A DNA stretch of 59,584 nt from an uncultured Saccharophagus sp. (GTDB lineage Bacteria > Pseudomonadota > Gammaproteobacteria > Pseudomonadales > Cellvibrionaceae), in the NCBI GenBank assembly GCA_937920545.1, contig CAKZUG010000010.1, positions 1-59,584 on the forward strand, given 5' to 3'. The notes below the pieces were generated by a model. It did not search any database and was not told the DNA's origin. It worked only from the letters and a program-made list of their open reading frames with translations. Numbering within the stretch: the stretch's first letter is position 1; the number at the start of each line of letters is the position of its first letter. Shown in pieces: positions 32,984 through 42,559 of this stretch. Both the position numbers and the translations under genes were made by a program.

Positions 32984-35584
32984 TTAACTTATTGCGCTAT
33001 CTGTATCTTCTTCACCAAATGGCTGAGTAAATAAAATAAGCTTAGGCAGTAAAATAAGTGCGCCCATAAGTGCTGAGAACATGGCAAAAGCCGTCAATAA
33101 ACCAAAATAAATTGTCGGGATAAACTGCGATAACATCATAATAGAAAAGCCAAACACTATAATGACCGAAGTGTAATACATTGCGCGGCCAATCGACCCA
33201 TGCGCATGATGCATCGCGCTAATGTAATTGCGTTTTTCTTTAAACTCTTCTTTAAAACGATGAATATAATGGATGGTGTCATCCACACCAATACCCACAG
33301 TAATAGACGCGACTGTAATAGTCATCATATCTAGCGGTAAGCCCGCCAAGCCCATTAACCCTAAAACCGAACCGGCCGCTAATGCGTTAGGGATAATAGC
33401 CACAACGGCCAAGGTAACTGAGCGAAATAAAATGACAAACATAATAAATATCGCCAAAAAAACAGCCGCGAGCGTGACAATTTGCGAGCTAAACAAACTT
33501 TGTAGCATATTGTTATACAGCACCAATAAACCCGTAAAACGTACGTTGTCACTGTTAATATAATCGGCTTGCTCAATATGCGCCTTAAAACGATCAACCA
33601 AAGCTTGGCGCTTTAAATTCGGGTACAGATCTTTCACGCGAATGGTAATACGCGCCGTGTCATTGGCCACATCAAGGTACGGCAATAACAATACGTTTTT
33701 AACATCTTGCGGCAGTGTTTTTTGCATCAGCGCTAACTCAAAATCACTTAAGCTATCGTTGAGATCTTTGCCTACCCAATATAATGTTGCAAGGCTTCTT
33801 ACTACGCCTGTTTCGGGCTGAGCATCTAAATAGTTATGTAGCTTTTCTATTTTTTGAAGGCCAGCGCGCGTCATCCACACACTTGGAGGAGAGCTATCGC
33901 CCTCAGAAAAGGGGTCGGACTCTAAGCTTGCTTCACCAAACGGGTCTACGACATCAAACGGATCAGGCTCTTCTGGAGAGCTAGGCTCAACAACAACCAC
34001 GCGCATTTCGTCACTCGAAATAATAATTTCAAGTGTTGTCGTGCCACCTAGCTCGTTATCAATAACGGATAAACCTTGGTGTATTTCAGTGTCGTCTTTA
34101 AAGTAATCTATAAATTTATTTTCAACATCTAGACGAGTTATCCCCCAGATACTAAGGCACAACACCACGGCTGCACCAACAACAACTGTACCGCCACGCG
34201 TTTCAACTAAACGTGAAAAATGCTGCGTGAAGGCGGTATTATTTGTCTGTTTTACTTGTGTGCCATTTACGCTCAATAACGCTTCATTAAGCGTTTTATC
34301 TTTCGTATCTTTTTGTTGTGCTTGTTTTTTGAGCGGATCACCAAACAACATTAAGCCCGCGGGAATAATCATAAATGCGAGCACTAACGCCACAACCAAA
34401 CCAATAGTCATCATCCAGCCAAAATCGATAACAGGACGAATACCGCTGACTACCAGCGAGGCGAAAGCAACGACCGTCGTTAATGCAGTGTATAGACAAG
34501 GTTTAGCCATAAAGCGTAATGTTTCTTGGATACGTTTTTCATGCGTCCAATCGGGGTGCGACATGTTGTATTCGCGATAGCGTACAACTAAGTGAATGGT
34601 GTTTGCTAAAGCCAAAATGAGTAATAACGCTACAAAGTTGGAGCTAATCACAGTTAAACGCCAATCTAGCCAACTGATGTAACCCAGCATCATCACAACC
34701 GAGACCATGCACACGCTTAACGGTAAAATAACAAACCGTAGCGAGCGAAAAATAGCAATAAGCGTCACCACCATAAAGGCCAATACAGCTAAACCAAACA
34801 CCATAAGGTCGGCACGAATAAAGCTAACCATATCGGCGGTAATCATAGAGACACCACCAATAAATATTTGGGCTTTTGGCTGATACTTTTGCGTGACCTC
34901 ACGGATTTTTACGATACGTTCACGTGAACGTTCTTCGCTTAATGTACGATATGTTAAAAAAGCAGCTCGCATTTTATCGAGCGTCACTTGATCTTGAGCC
35001 GTAAAATCAGAGTCATTCTTTTTAGCTTGAAGTTCATCGCGGGCGCGAACTAAATCGATATACTGTTTATCTAAGGCTAAATTTAATTGCAGCGCTGTAA
35101 TTGTTCCAGTGCTATTTAAAATAAGCTGGTTATAAATGGGGCTGGTTAAAAACTCATTTTTTGCCAAGCTAATATCAACATTACCCTTTTCAAGCGTACG
35201 AACTTCACCAATGGTCTCAGCTAGACTGCGCTTGGGTGAGTACAATAGCGGTACATTTAAAATACTGTTAATACTACTTACGCCGTCTATTTTCGCTAAG
35301 TCGGCCTGTAAGTTACCCAGTGTTTTTAGGCTTTGAGTACTAAACAATGGGTCATTCGGTTTGAATGTGACCACGATAAAATCGCCAGAATCAAAGTTTT
35401 TAGACACCTGACGGTAATAGTCGAGGTCTGTATCTGTTTCGAGTGTCAGCGAATCAGCAGAGGCATCTAATTTAAAATTGGGTAAGCCCGCCGCTAAAAT
35501 AAGCATAACGGTGACAATCATAAACAAGACTGTTTTAGGATAACGAGTAAGAAAATATAAATAACTATCGAGTAAAGCGCGCAT
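32984..35584 (-). CDS. MMPL/RND superfamily exporter
   Basis: 866 residues with the duplicated RND layout: a membrane helix at ~18-35, a periplasmic domain, five helices from about 245-410 (VFGLAVLAFMVVTLIAIFRS…), a second isolated helix at ~460, a second periplasmic domain, and five helices at ~690-850 (GVGVDDTIHYIHRF). It belongs to the hydrophobe/hopanoid-type exporters of the MMPL family, which have no TolC partner of their own. The second periplasmic domain contains an acidic Pro/Glu/Asp/Ser-rich stretch (about 510-550). The neighbouring pqi genes suggest a role in envelope lipid trafficking, as inference only. Confidence 0.88.
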   Translation of the reverse strand: MRALLDSYLYFLTRYPKTVLFMIVTVMLILAAGLPNFKLDASADSLTLETDTDLDYYRQVSKNFDSGDFIVVTFKPNDPLFSTQSLKTLGNLQADLAKIDGVSSINSILNVPLLYSPKRSLAETIGEVRTLEKGNVDISLAKNEFLTSPIYNQLILNSTGTITALQLNLALDKQYIDLVRARDELQAKKNDSDFTAQDQVTLDKMRAAFLTYRTLSEERSRERIVKIREVTQKYQPKAQIFIGGVSMITADMVSFIRADLMVFGLAVLAFMVVTLIAIFRSLRFVILPLSVCMVSVVMMLGYISWLDWRLTVISSNFVALLLILALANTIHLVVRYREYNMSHPDWTHEKRIQETLRFMAKPCLYTALTTVVAFASLVVSGIRPVIDFGWMMTIGLVVALVLAFMIIPAGLMLFGDPLKKQAQQKDTKDKTLNEALLSVNGTQVKQTNNTAFTQHFSRLVETRGGTVVVGAAVVLCLSIWGITRLDVENKFIDYFKDDTEIHQGLSVIDNELGGTTTLEIIISSDEMRVVVVEPSSPEEPDPFDVVDPFGEASLESDPFSEGDSSPPSVWMTRAGLQKIEKLHNYLDAQPETGVVRSLATLYWVGKDLNDSLSDFELALMQKTLPQDVKNVLLLPYLDVANDTARITIRVKDLYPNLKRQALVDRFKAHIEQADYINSDNVRFTGLLVLYNNMLQSLFSSQIVTLAAVFLAIFIMFVILFRSVTLAVVAIIPNALAAGSVLGLMGLAGLPLDMMTITVASITVGIGVDDTIHYIHRFKEEFKEKRNYISAMHHAHGSIGRAMYYTSVIIVFGFSIMMLSQFIPTIYFGLLTAFAMFSALMGALILLPKLILFTQPFGEEDTDSAIS

Positions 35585-35971
35585 GGCTATCGCCGCTGGT
35601 AAACAGGCAGCTCTCCGTATAAATAAGACGTGTTTGAGAAAAATATCGCGTTAAGGTTCCATTGCACTTCTTTGTGGTCTCGCAACCAAAAAGAAGACGA
35701 CTGCATGTTGAAATAAGAATCACACCTCAATCAACATATCGCGAAAAAAGGGCATTGTAATATGAAGTGACGAAAAAGGTAATTTTTATAAAAATTAATA
35801 AGAATAAAACGCGATAAAGGTCAATCAAACACAGGAGTATTTTTCTAAAATGAGAAAAAGCGACAAAACATACTCTTGTGAATGCAAACTTTAATACACT
35901 AATCGCTAGAAATACCTAAAAAAGAAAGGGCTTTTCTACGCGAGCAAAAAAGACCCTCGACTCACAAGGCG
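35585..35971. other. Intergenic region upstream of the MMPL gene
   Basis: 387 bp with no gene found in any frame. It holds the MMPL leader and the downstream region of pqiC. AT-rich in its middle; no clear terminator hairpin was seen after pqiC. Confidence 0.4.
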
Positions 35972-36649
35972 TTAAATTTCTCGAATCAGCGCAAATGTAA
36001 GCGTTTGAACAGCACGATTAAGGCCAGCCACATATGCATGCGTACTCATGCCGTCAAGCGGCTCGCTGACCGATAGGCTGCCCTGCTCGGCCAGCGTTTT
36101 AGTTTTAGTATTAATAAGCTGCCATTGTGCATCGAGCATGATACTTTTGCCTTTCACTCCACCAAACTGGTGAAAGCGAACAATAAGTTGATACGCTGGG
36201 CGAGCACGTCTATCCCAGGGGAACGTTTGCACGCTTGTTGTAGGAAGATGCTTTGATAAATACAGCCCCATCACACGGGTGAGGTTGGCATTAACATCGC
36301 CGGCCCATGCAGCGTTAGAGGCAACGTGCAATCGCGATTCGCTGGTAAAGCTCACAATTTGGCTATTGCGAATATACTCAGGCAAAGTAATGGGGCCAAC
36401 ACCCACGGTTTCGCTGCCGACTAGGCTGTTTTTTGTATTCTCTATACTTGCCGAAACGCTAGGCGCAGCTTGGATTTTAGTGGGCTGCACCGCGAGCGTA
36501 TAAAAAGCGGTTTTGGGTGCTTTTGATATACAACCACTGAGTGAAAAGAGCATTAAAACAAACAGGCTTGCGCCTATTTTTGCCTGAAAACGTGGGGTTA
36601 TTAATCTGTTTTTGACTGTTTTTTTACTTATCATCGTCTTACTTATCAT
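35972..36649 (-). CDS. pqiC: PqiC-type outer-membrane lipoprotein
   Basis: 225 residues with a lipobox LSGC (Cys40 from the first ATG) after a hydrophobic stretch, and the PqiC/YmbA domain (FYTL near the N-terminus, PEYIRNSQIV). It docks PqiB to the outer membrane in the PqiABC lipid-transport path. The start is ambiguous: a 15-bp tandem duplication gives two identical starts, ATG 36649 (inside pqiB) and ATG 36634. Confidence 0.88.
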   Translation of the reverse strand: MISKTMISKKTVKNRLITPRFQAKIGASLFVLMLFSLSGCISKAPKTAFYTLAVQPTKIQAAPSVSASIENTKNSLVGSETVGVGPITLPEYIRNSQIVSFTSESRLHVASNAAWAGDVNANLTRVMGLYLSKHLPTTSVQTFPWDRRARPAYQLIVRFHQFGGVKGKSIMLDAQWQLINTKTKTLAEQGSLSVSEPLDGMSTHAYVAGLNRAVQTLTFALIREI

Positions 36650-38315
36650 CGTCTTTCTCTACGCCAGTAATAATCACATTAGGGTTACGGGTAAGTTCTT
36701 GCATAAACTGATCGGCCGATGTGGCCGCGTCACTCACACTTTTAAGCATGTTTGTAAGCGCATATTTTGTTTCTGAATCCGGCGCAAGGGTATCGTCCAG
36801 CGTACCAACGAGATTATCGACACCACTTAATACACTCTGGGTGCGGCCTAATGCGTCATCCAATTTAGCCAATACAGAGTCTACTTTAAGTGTTGTGCGG
36901 TTTTGCTCTAGATCTTGCAGGAGAGTTTTGAGGCTTTGCATACTTGCGCCTAGATCTTGGCCAATTTGCTCGATAGGAATGGCTTCAACGCGGGCGATCA
37001 CACTGGCAACTTCTTGACCAATATCGTCGGGTTGGCTAGCGGTAGGAATAACCGAATAGTTGGCTTCGCGCCTAAACAAACTAGCCTCTGATGTATTCGC
37101 GTTTTGATCCGCTATTTTTTTATCAGCTATTTCCTTATTAGCTATTTTCCTATCGGCTATTTTTTTATTAATAACGAGATCAATATACTTGGCGCCGGTG
37201 AGTAAACTGGAGGTTTTCATGTGTGCGCGTAGGCCTTGATCGACTAAACGCGACATGCGGTTATCGACCTCTTCACGCGTGGGTGTACCCGATGCCTCTA
37301 GGCGCTGCGGCTCCATAGCAATATAAACAAGAGTGGTATGGTTATCTATATCGCTGGTATCCAGTGCAACACTCACAACCTCACCAATATAAATTCCTCT
37401 AAATTCAACGGGTGCGCCCACTGTTAGGCCGCGTACCGACATATCGAAACGTAGCCTGTAAAACACTTTTACATCGTACTGCCCTTCTTGTACCGATTCT
37501 CTGTCATCGTATAAAAAGAAGCGATCGTTTTCTTTTGCTGGCTCAGCATTTTCAAAGGCAGCCGCATTATCAAAGGCAATACCGCCACTAATTAACGATG
37601 CAACAGAGGCCATTTGCGCCTTCACGCCATCGGCACCCACTGTCACACCAAAACCACTGACATTCCAAAAGCGGCTGCGGGTTTGAATGATTGAATTGTA
37701 GGGCGCACGAATAAAAATATTGACGTCAACATGGTTGTTGTTGTCGCTTAGCTTATACGATGTCACTTCGCCGACACGTACTTGGCGATAATAAATAGGC
37801 GAGCCAATATCGAGCGAGCCTAGCTCTTTAGCCTGCAATACAAACTGAGTGCCTTTATCGTCAGACTGAAAACTCGGCGGCGATTCTAAACCATTAAATT
37901 TGGTGGTGTAACGGCCAGGTTCACCTGGGTCCATCACAATATACACACCCGAAATAAGCGTGCCTAGGTTAGACACACCCGTGGCACTAATACGCGGGGT
38001 GACTACCCAAAAACGGCTGTGCTCACTTAAATGCTTAGAAATATCGCGGTCGACTTCAGCAATGACTTTCACGGTTTTTAAGTCATCGGATAGCTTTACC
38101 TGTGTAACACCGCCAATGTGCACGTCTTTTAAGCGAATTTGCGTTTGATTGGGGATAATATCTGACGCATTCGTAAAGCTGATTTCAATGATCGCGCCTT
38201 TATTTTGATGGGCTTGAAACGCCAACCACGCAGCAATAAGCAGCGATACAATGGGTACAATCCAAACGGGCGAAATAGCCGTGACGCGGTTTACTGAGGC
38301 AGAATTAAGCTTCAT
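36639..38315 (-). CDS. pqiB: PqiB, MCE-domain lipid-transport protein
   Basis: 558 residues from ATG 38315 (AAGAGA upstream; a longer, Lys/Asn-rich frame to 38480 overlaps pqiA). One N-terminal membrane helix (PVWIVPIVSLLIAAWLAF) is followed by three MCE domains (LKDVHIGGVTQVKL; IYYRQVRVGEVTSYKL; VEFRGIYIGEVVSVAL). A C-terminal helical needle region (about 440-558) follows. PqiB hexamers span the periplasm as a hydrophobic tube. A four-unit tandem repeat of pattern [KR][KE]IA[DN] sits after the third MCE domain. Its stop overlaps the pqiC start. Confidence 0.92.
   Translation of the reverse strand: MKLNSASVNRVTAISPVWIVPIVSLLIAAWLAFQAHQNKGAIIEISFTNASDIIPNQTQIRLKDVHIGGVTQVKLSDDLKTVKVIAEVDRDISKHLSEHSRFWVVTPRISATGVSNLGTLISGVYIVMDPGEPGRYTTKFNGLESPPSFQSDDKGTQFVLQAKELGSLDIGSPIYYRQVRVGEVTSYKLSDNNNHVDVNIFIRAPYNSIIQTRSRFWNVSGFGVTVGADGVKAQMASVASLISGGIAFDNAAAFENAEPAKENDRFFLYDDRESVQEGQYDVKVFYRLRFDMSVRGLTVGAPVEFRGIYIGEVVSVALDTSDIDNHTTLVYIAMEPQRLEASGTPTREEVDNRMSRLVDQGLRAHMKTSSLLTGAKYIDLVINKKIADRKIANKEIADKKIADQNANTSEASLFRREANYSVIPTASQPDDIGQEVASVIARVEAIPIEQIGQDLGASMQSLKTLLQDLEQNRTTLKVDSVLAKLDDALGRTQSVLSGVDNLVGTLDDTLAPDSETKYALTNMLKSVSDAATSADQFMQELTRNPNVIITGVEKDDDK
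37111..37170. repeat. 15-bp tandem repeat within pqiB (4 units)
   Basis: Four imperfect direct units of 15 bp (first GCTATTTTTTTATCA), in frame, encoding four five-residue units between MCE domain 3 and the helical region. The length suggests slippage-prone copy number that keeps the frame. Confidence 0.85.
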
Positions 38316-38349
38316 TATTTTCTCTTGTCGTAGGGTTATGTTGCATTTT

Positions 38350-39678
38350 TTACTCTTCTCTTTGTTGTTCTTTTCGTTGTGCTTTTCGTTGTGCTTTTCG
38401 CTCGTGCTGCGTTTCTTGGTTATTGTGTTGCAGATCTGCTTTAGCCTGGAGTTGTGCATCCCATAACAAACGTGGGTCAAATGTCTCGGCGGCTAGCATG
38501 GTTAATACCACGACCGCACCAAAGGCAATTAGTGCGCCTTGAGGCTCTACGGTATACACAAACCCAAACTGTACAAGCGCCACTAAAATGGTGACAACAA
38601 ACACATCTACCATCGACCAACGACCAATTAAATCGACAAACCGAAAGAGCGCCGCACGCTGCTTAACGCCTTTTATTGCATTGGTTTTCACGGCCCAAAG
38701 TAAATAATAAAATACCAGTAATTTAATTATAGGCACAACAATGCTGGCCACAAAAACAATTGAGGCAATACCCCACAACCCGTCTTGCAGTAATTTGATC
38801 ACGCCCGACATGATGGTGTCGCGCTCGGTAATACCCACTGAGGTGTATTCCATAATGGGCAGTATATTGGCCGGAATATATAAAATACTCGCAGCAAACA
38901 CCAGTGCTGCGGTTTTTTGTAAACTCGCGGGAATACGCTTATGCACAGCGCTGTGACAACGCGGGCAGTGGCCTGTTTGCTCGACAATAGATTCGCCCAC
39001 TAGCGCTTTGCAACAACGGCAATCGTAAGCGTACTCGTTTTCCACACTGCAAAAATAGTTGTTTGCGTTTATCCATTGCCACAATGAGCGTTTATCAATA
39101 CGCAAAAAAACCAATTGCAATAATGCCACCAACGCAAAAAACAAGTACGCGCCACTCTCTAGCTTAACGTAGGCTAAATCGGTTAACTTAAATGCAGTTA
39201 CCACCACGCTTAACATAAAAATATCGAGCATATTCCAGTGCTGCGCTTTAATTAGCCAACGCAAGGTGGTTTTTTGCCCGCGCACTGTTTTTTTAAAGTG
39301 GTAACAAAATAATAAAAAAATAAACGCGACCAGCTCAACCAGCGGGAATAAAAATAATGTGGTAAATACTAACCCCGCAAGCAACCATTCGGTACGCTCC
39401 ATTAACGCAATCACGCCATCTATAATAGTAACGGTATGTGTTTGGATGCCCACTTCTAACGTTAAAAACGGTAAGTAATTTGCGGCTAAAAATAAAATAA
39501 ATGCCGAAATAGATACCGACAAAGCAATAGACAGCCAGCGGCTTTTACCCGTTGATATTTGCGCGCCACAATTAAAACAGCGCATTTCATGGTCGACTGA
39601 AATAGCCACGACCTTTTGAATTTCGGCGCAGTGCTGGCAAATAAGCCAATCATTTTTTTGCTCTAAATAATCGCTCAA
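38350..39678 (-). CDS. pqiA: PqiA, inner-membrane protein of the Pqi system
   Basis: 442 residues with two homologous halves. Each has a zinc-ribbon-like pair (CQHC…CFNC near residues 15-37; CRCC…CPRC near 222-240) followed by four membrane helices. The C-terminus ends in a Glu/Arg/Lys/Gln-rich tail (about 420-442). It works with the MCE protein PqiB, encoded 34 bp downstream, and PqiC, and is inducible by paraquat in E. coli. Any SoxS-like site here cannot be asserted. Confidence 0.92.
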   Translation of the reverse strand: MSDYLEQKNDWLICQHCAEIQKVVAISVDHEMRCFNCGAQISTGKSRWLSIALSVSISAFILFLAANYLPFLTLEVGIQTHTVTIIDGVIALMERTEWLLAGLVFTTLFLFPLVELVAFIFLLFCYHFKKTVRGQKTTLRWLIKAQHWNMLDIFMLSVVVTAFKLTDLAYVKLESGAYLFFALVALLQLVFLRIDKRSLWQWINANNYFCSVENEYAYDCRCCKALVGESIVEQTGHCPRCHSAVHKRIPASLQKTAALVFAASILYIPANILPIMEYTSVGITERDTIMSGVIKLLQDGLWGIASIVFVASIVVPIIKLLVFYYLLWAVKTNAIKGVKQRAALFRFVDLIGRWSMVDVFVVTILVALVQFGFVYTVEPQGALIAFGAVVVLTMLAAETFDPRLLWDAQLQAKADLQHNNQETQHERKAQRKAQRKEQQREE

Positions 39679-39696
39679 TCGCGCTCCTCAAACATA

Positions 39697-39836
39697 TATT
39701 AACAAGACACAAAAAAAGAATACCCCTGGGTATGAGGCCGTCGGAGGCAGGATGCCGACGTAGAGCATATAGGGACATATTGACAGCGTGCCTCATACGC
39801 AGGGGTATTCTTTTCAACTATCCCAGTAGTAAATTA
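39697..39836. repeat. Interspersed inverted-repeat element, family 2, copy 2
   Basis: Arms at 39714-39738 (…GAATACCCCTGGGTATGAGG) and 39790-39814 (CCTCATACGCAGGGGTATTC…) pair with a single mismatch over 25 bp. The flanks TATTAACAAGACACAAA and CAGTAGTAAATTA are shared with copy 1. No coding capacity. Lies between ubiI and pqiA. Confidence 0.85.
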
Positions 39837-39877
39837 TTAACATGCCAAATAACAACTAACCATCAACCACAAACAAT

Positions 39878-39905
39878 CAATAACCAATAACCAATAACCA
39901 ATAAC
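39878..39905. repeat. 7-bp tandem repeat (CAATAAC x4)
   Basis: Four perfect copies of CAATAAC in the spacer downstream of ubiI, next to the family-2 element. A simple-sequence repeat with no apparent role. Confidence 0.85.
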
Positions 39906-39929
39906 ATATTCAATGTTAGTTGTTTCGTG

Positions 39930-41156
39930 TTAGCACATTATTTGTGTCATGATTTTTTTAATCATCACGTTTTGATCACATTGCTTTAACCCAATATTTC
40001 TCGCGTAACGCACTAGCATATTATTGGCTCCAAATGTGCGTTTAAACGCTTCCATGGCGGCCATGACGGCTAAATTTTCGCCTTGACGCTGTCGCTCGTA
40101 GCGTCGCAATATTTGCGGATGATCAAACGCCAATCCACGCTCACTGGCACGGGCAAGCTCGGTAATAAGCGTGCTCACATCAGCAAACCCTAAGTTTGCA
40201 CCCAAGCCTGCTAACGGATGAATCACATGCGCGGCGTCGCCCACTAATACCACACCGTCGTTAAAGTAACGCTTAGCATGGCGTTGGTGTAATGGCACAC
40301 TGATGCGCTCATCAACCTGCTCAATATTACCCAGTGTATGCTCTGTTTCACGGGTTAAGGCTGCGCAAAAATCGGCGTTATTTAACGCCATTAATTGGGC
40401 GGCTTTATCTGTATCAACAGACCAAACTAACGAGCAGGTATCTTGTTTGCCGTTATTTTCAAGTGGCAATAACGCAATAGGGCCTGTTTGGGTAAAGCGC
40501 TGCCATGCGGTGTGACCATGCGGCGACTGTGTTTTTACTGTCGCAACAATGGCGTTATGGCCATACGACCAATCGCGCGTGGCTATGCCCGCTTGCTCAC
40601 GTATAAACGACCGAGCGCCATCTACCCCCACCACTAGTTTTGTGGCCAGTGTGGTGTGGTCACTAAGCTGCAAAGTATGCATACGGCCTTCTTTTGTTGC
40701 AGTTTTGTTGTTGATATCAAAATGCGTGACGGTTACCCCTTCAAGTATACGCAACCTATTGGCCTGCGCCTGCGCTTGCTGCAATTGCGTGTTAAGCGAC
40801 GACATAATCACGCTTGATTCGACAATATGCCCCAGTTGCGGCGCGTGAATATCATCACTTGAAAAACAAATGCGGCCCGTCCCATCGCCATCCCAGACAT
40901 TCATGGCATAGTAAGGGCAAGCCCGTAATGCGCTAATATCCTGCCACGCACCCACGCCGTCTAAAAACTGCTGCGAGCGTGCCGATAACGCTACGACGCG
41001 TGAATCATAATAGGCGGGGTTAAACGGCGTAGGTGTATTGCCGTCAATTAATGCAATGCGTAAATGGCGAGTTTGTTCATGTGTGGCCAACCCCAGCGCC
41101 AATGCGCGGCCAATAATGCCGCCGCCCACAAGGGTAATATCGAAAAGGGATGTCAT
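39930..41156 (-). CDS. ubiI: Ubiquinone hydroxylase of the UbiI/VisC type
   Basis: A 408-residue FAD monooxygenase of the UbiH/COQ6 family: GGGIIG near residue 11 and VGDAAHVIHPLAGLGANLG near 290. In ubiquinone biosynthesis UbiI adds the C5 hydroxyl to the ring. The assignment to ubiI rather than ubiF is from gene order (ygfB-pepP-ubiH-ubiI as in E. coli), since motifs do not separate them. The ATG overlaps the ubiH stop by 4 bp (ATGA). The motif reads GLGANLG where GQGVNLG is usual. Confidence 0.85.
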   Translation of the reverse strand: MTSLFDITLVGGGIIGRALALGLATHEQTRHLRIALIDGNTPTPFNPAYYDSRVVALSARSQQFLDGVGAWQDISALRACPYYAMNVWDGDGTGRICFSSDDIHAPQLGHIVESSVIMSSLNTQLQQAQAQANRLRILEGVTVTHFDINNKTATKEGRMHTLQLSDHTTLATKLVVGVDGARSFIREQAGIATRDWSYGHNAIVATVKTQSPHGHTAWQRFTQTGPIALLPLENNGKQDTCSLVWSVDTDKAAQLMALNNADFCAALTRETEHTLGNIEQVDERISVPLHQRHAKRYFNDGVVLVGDAAHVIHPLAGLGANLGFADVSTLITELARASERGLAFDHPQILRRYERQRQGENLAVMAAMEAFKRTFGANNMLVRYARNIGLKQCDQNVMIKKIMTQIMC

Positions 41157-42547
41157 GATAAAGCCTTTTTATTTGTTACCTGCGGATTATTCATCTGCTG
41201 ATGGTGTGCTCGATGCTGCTCTTGATTGTGCCCTCGATTGTATTCACGCTCACAAGTAAGAACCGGCCGCGTAAACCCTTGCCCCATCATTAAGCTAAAA
41301 AAAGCCGACTGAACAGGCGGTGCTTTTTGCAGTGCAAGTAAACCCGCATTGCGTATAAGCTGCACGGCGGGAGACGTGTGCGAAAAAAGCTGGATAAATT
41401 TATCGCTTATTTGCACCGTGGCCTGCTGGTCAAGCGCTTGCTGCGCCTGATAACGCGCCAATACCGACATCGCCCCTAGCGCTAATTTTTGCTGGCTGGC
41501 ATATGTAAAGGTAGCCACTAAAGCCCCGCAATCACGCACCGATAAATTAAAACCTTGCCCTGCAACAGGGTGTAAAAAGTGTGCGGCATTGCCCAATATT
41601 ACAAGCGATGAACGTACTTGTTCTTTTGCTAGCACAAGGTGTAGCGGGTAATGATGACGCGCTACAACCTGCTCAAACACCCCCAAACGATACCCAAACT
41701 GCTGCTGAATATGAGCAAGCAGTTGCTTATCGGGTAAATCAAACGATGCTTGAAACAGCGCTTTAGGGCGCGTCCAGACCAATGCGCTTTGCCGAGCATT
41801 AACATGGCCGCCAAATGGCAATAACGCCATGGGCCCTTGCGGCGTGAAGCGCTCGTAGGCGGTTCCTGCGTGCGGTTTTGAGTGGGTAAGCGTCGTAATA
41901 ATGGCATGCTGCTGATAATCGTGATGCGATGTTTGTATACCCAAGGTATCGCGCAGTGATGATTGCGCACCGTCGGCCACAACCAAACACTGCGTCAATA
42001 ACGACAAAGATGTATTGTCACTGCCTTTATAATCCACCACGCCGCCGCGCACTTTTGGTGTAAACCTTGTCACCGTATGCGGCAGCAATGTGATTGATGC
42101 CGATGCACGTACTTGCGATAACAATACTTGCGCCAGACCGTGATTTTGCACCACATAGCCCAACGCTTCTCTAGATGCACCTTGAGCTAATTTAGCTTTT
42201 TTAGCGGAGTACTCTTGATTAAGGTGCTCTTGAGCAGGAAAAGAAGTGAGACCAACATGGCCTTTATCACTGACATCCACATGTTGAATAGGCGTTGCAA
42301 AAGGGGTAATAAGCGGCCAAATACCTAATGCTTTGAACAGCTTAGCCGTCCCTTTTGATAAAGCCGTGGTGCGATTATCAACGGCTTTGGTATTGTCAGC
42401 CTCATCTAGGCCGTAGGGGTCTAGCATTGTTACGCGCAAATGAGGGGTTTCACGGGCAAGCAATAAGGCCAGTGTTAACCCAACTAAACCGCCCCCCGCA
42501 ATAGCGATATCACATTCAGTTGTACCGCTATGTGTTTCTTTTATCAT
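41153..42547 (-). CDS. ubiH: Ubiquinone hydroxylase UbiH
   Basis: 464 residues, longer than the usual ~400 because of an inserted region around 115-135 and a His/Gln/Asn-rich C-terminal tail. FAD motif GGGLVG near 17, and the UbiH-type GNAAHFLHPVAGQGFNL in the C-terminal half. Performs the C6 hydroxylation of the ubiquinone ring. It lies 12 bp after pepP and overlaps ubiI. Confidence 0.92.
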   Translation of the reverse strand: MIKETHSGTTECDIAIAGGGLVGLTLALLLARETPHLRVTMLDPYGLDEADNTKAVDNRTTALSKGTAKLFKALGIWPLITPFATPIQHVDVSDKGHVGLTSFPAQEHLNQEYSAKKAKLAQGASREALGYVVQNHGLAQVLLSQVRASASITLLPHTVTRFTPKVRGGVVDYKGSDNTSLSLLTQCLVVADGAQSSLRDTLGIQTSHHDYQQHAIITTLTHSKPHAGTAYERFTPQGPMALLPFGGHVNARQSALVWTRPKALFQASFDLPDKQLLAHIQQQFGYRLGVFEQVVARHHYPLHLVLAKEQVRSSLVILGNAAHFLHPVAGQGFNLSVRDCGALVATFTYASQQKLALGAMSVLARYQAQQALDQQATVQISDKFIQLFSHTSPAVQLIRNAGLLALQKAPPVQSAFFSLMMGQGFTRPVLTCEREYNRGHNQEQHRAHHQQMNNPQVTNKKALS

Positions 42548-42559
42548 AATCTACCTTGT

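Noticed and set aside
36639-38480. PqiB starting at 38480
   Set aside because: The first 55 codons overlap pqiA, are Lys/Asn-rich and lie ahead of the membrane helix; ATG 38315 has a ribosome binding site.
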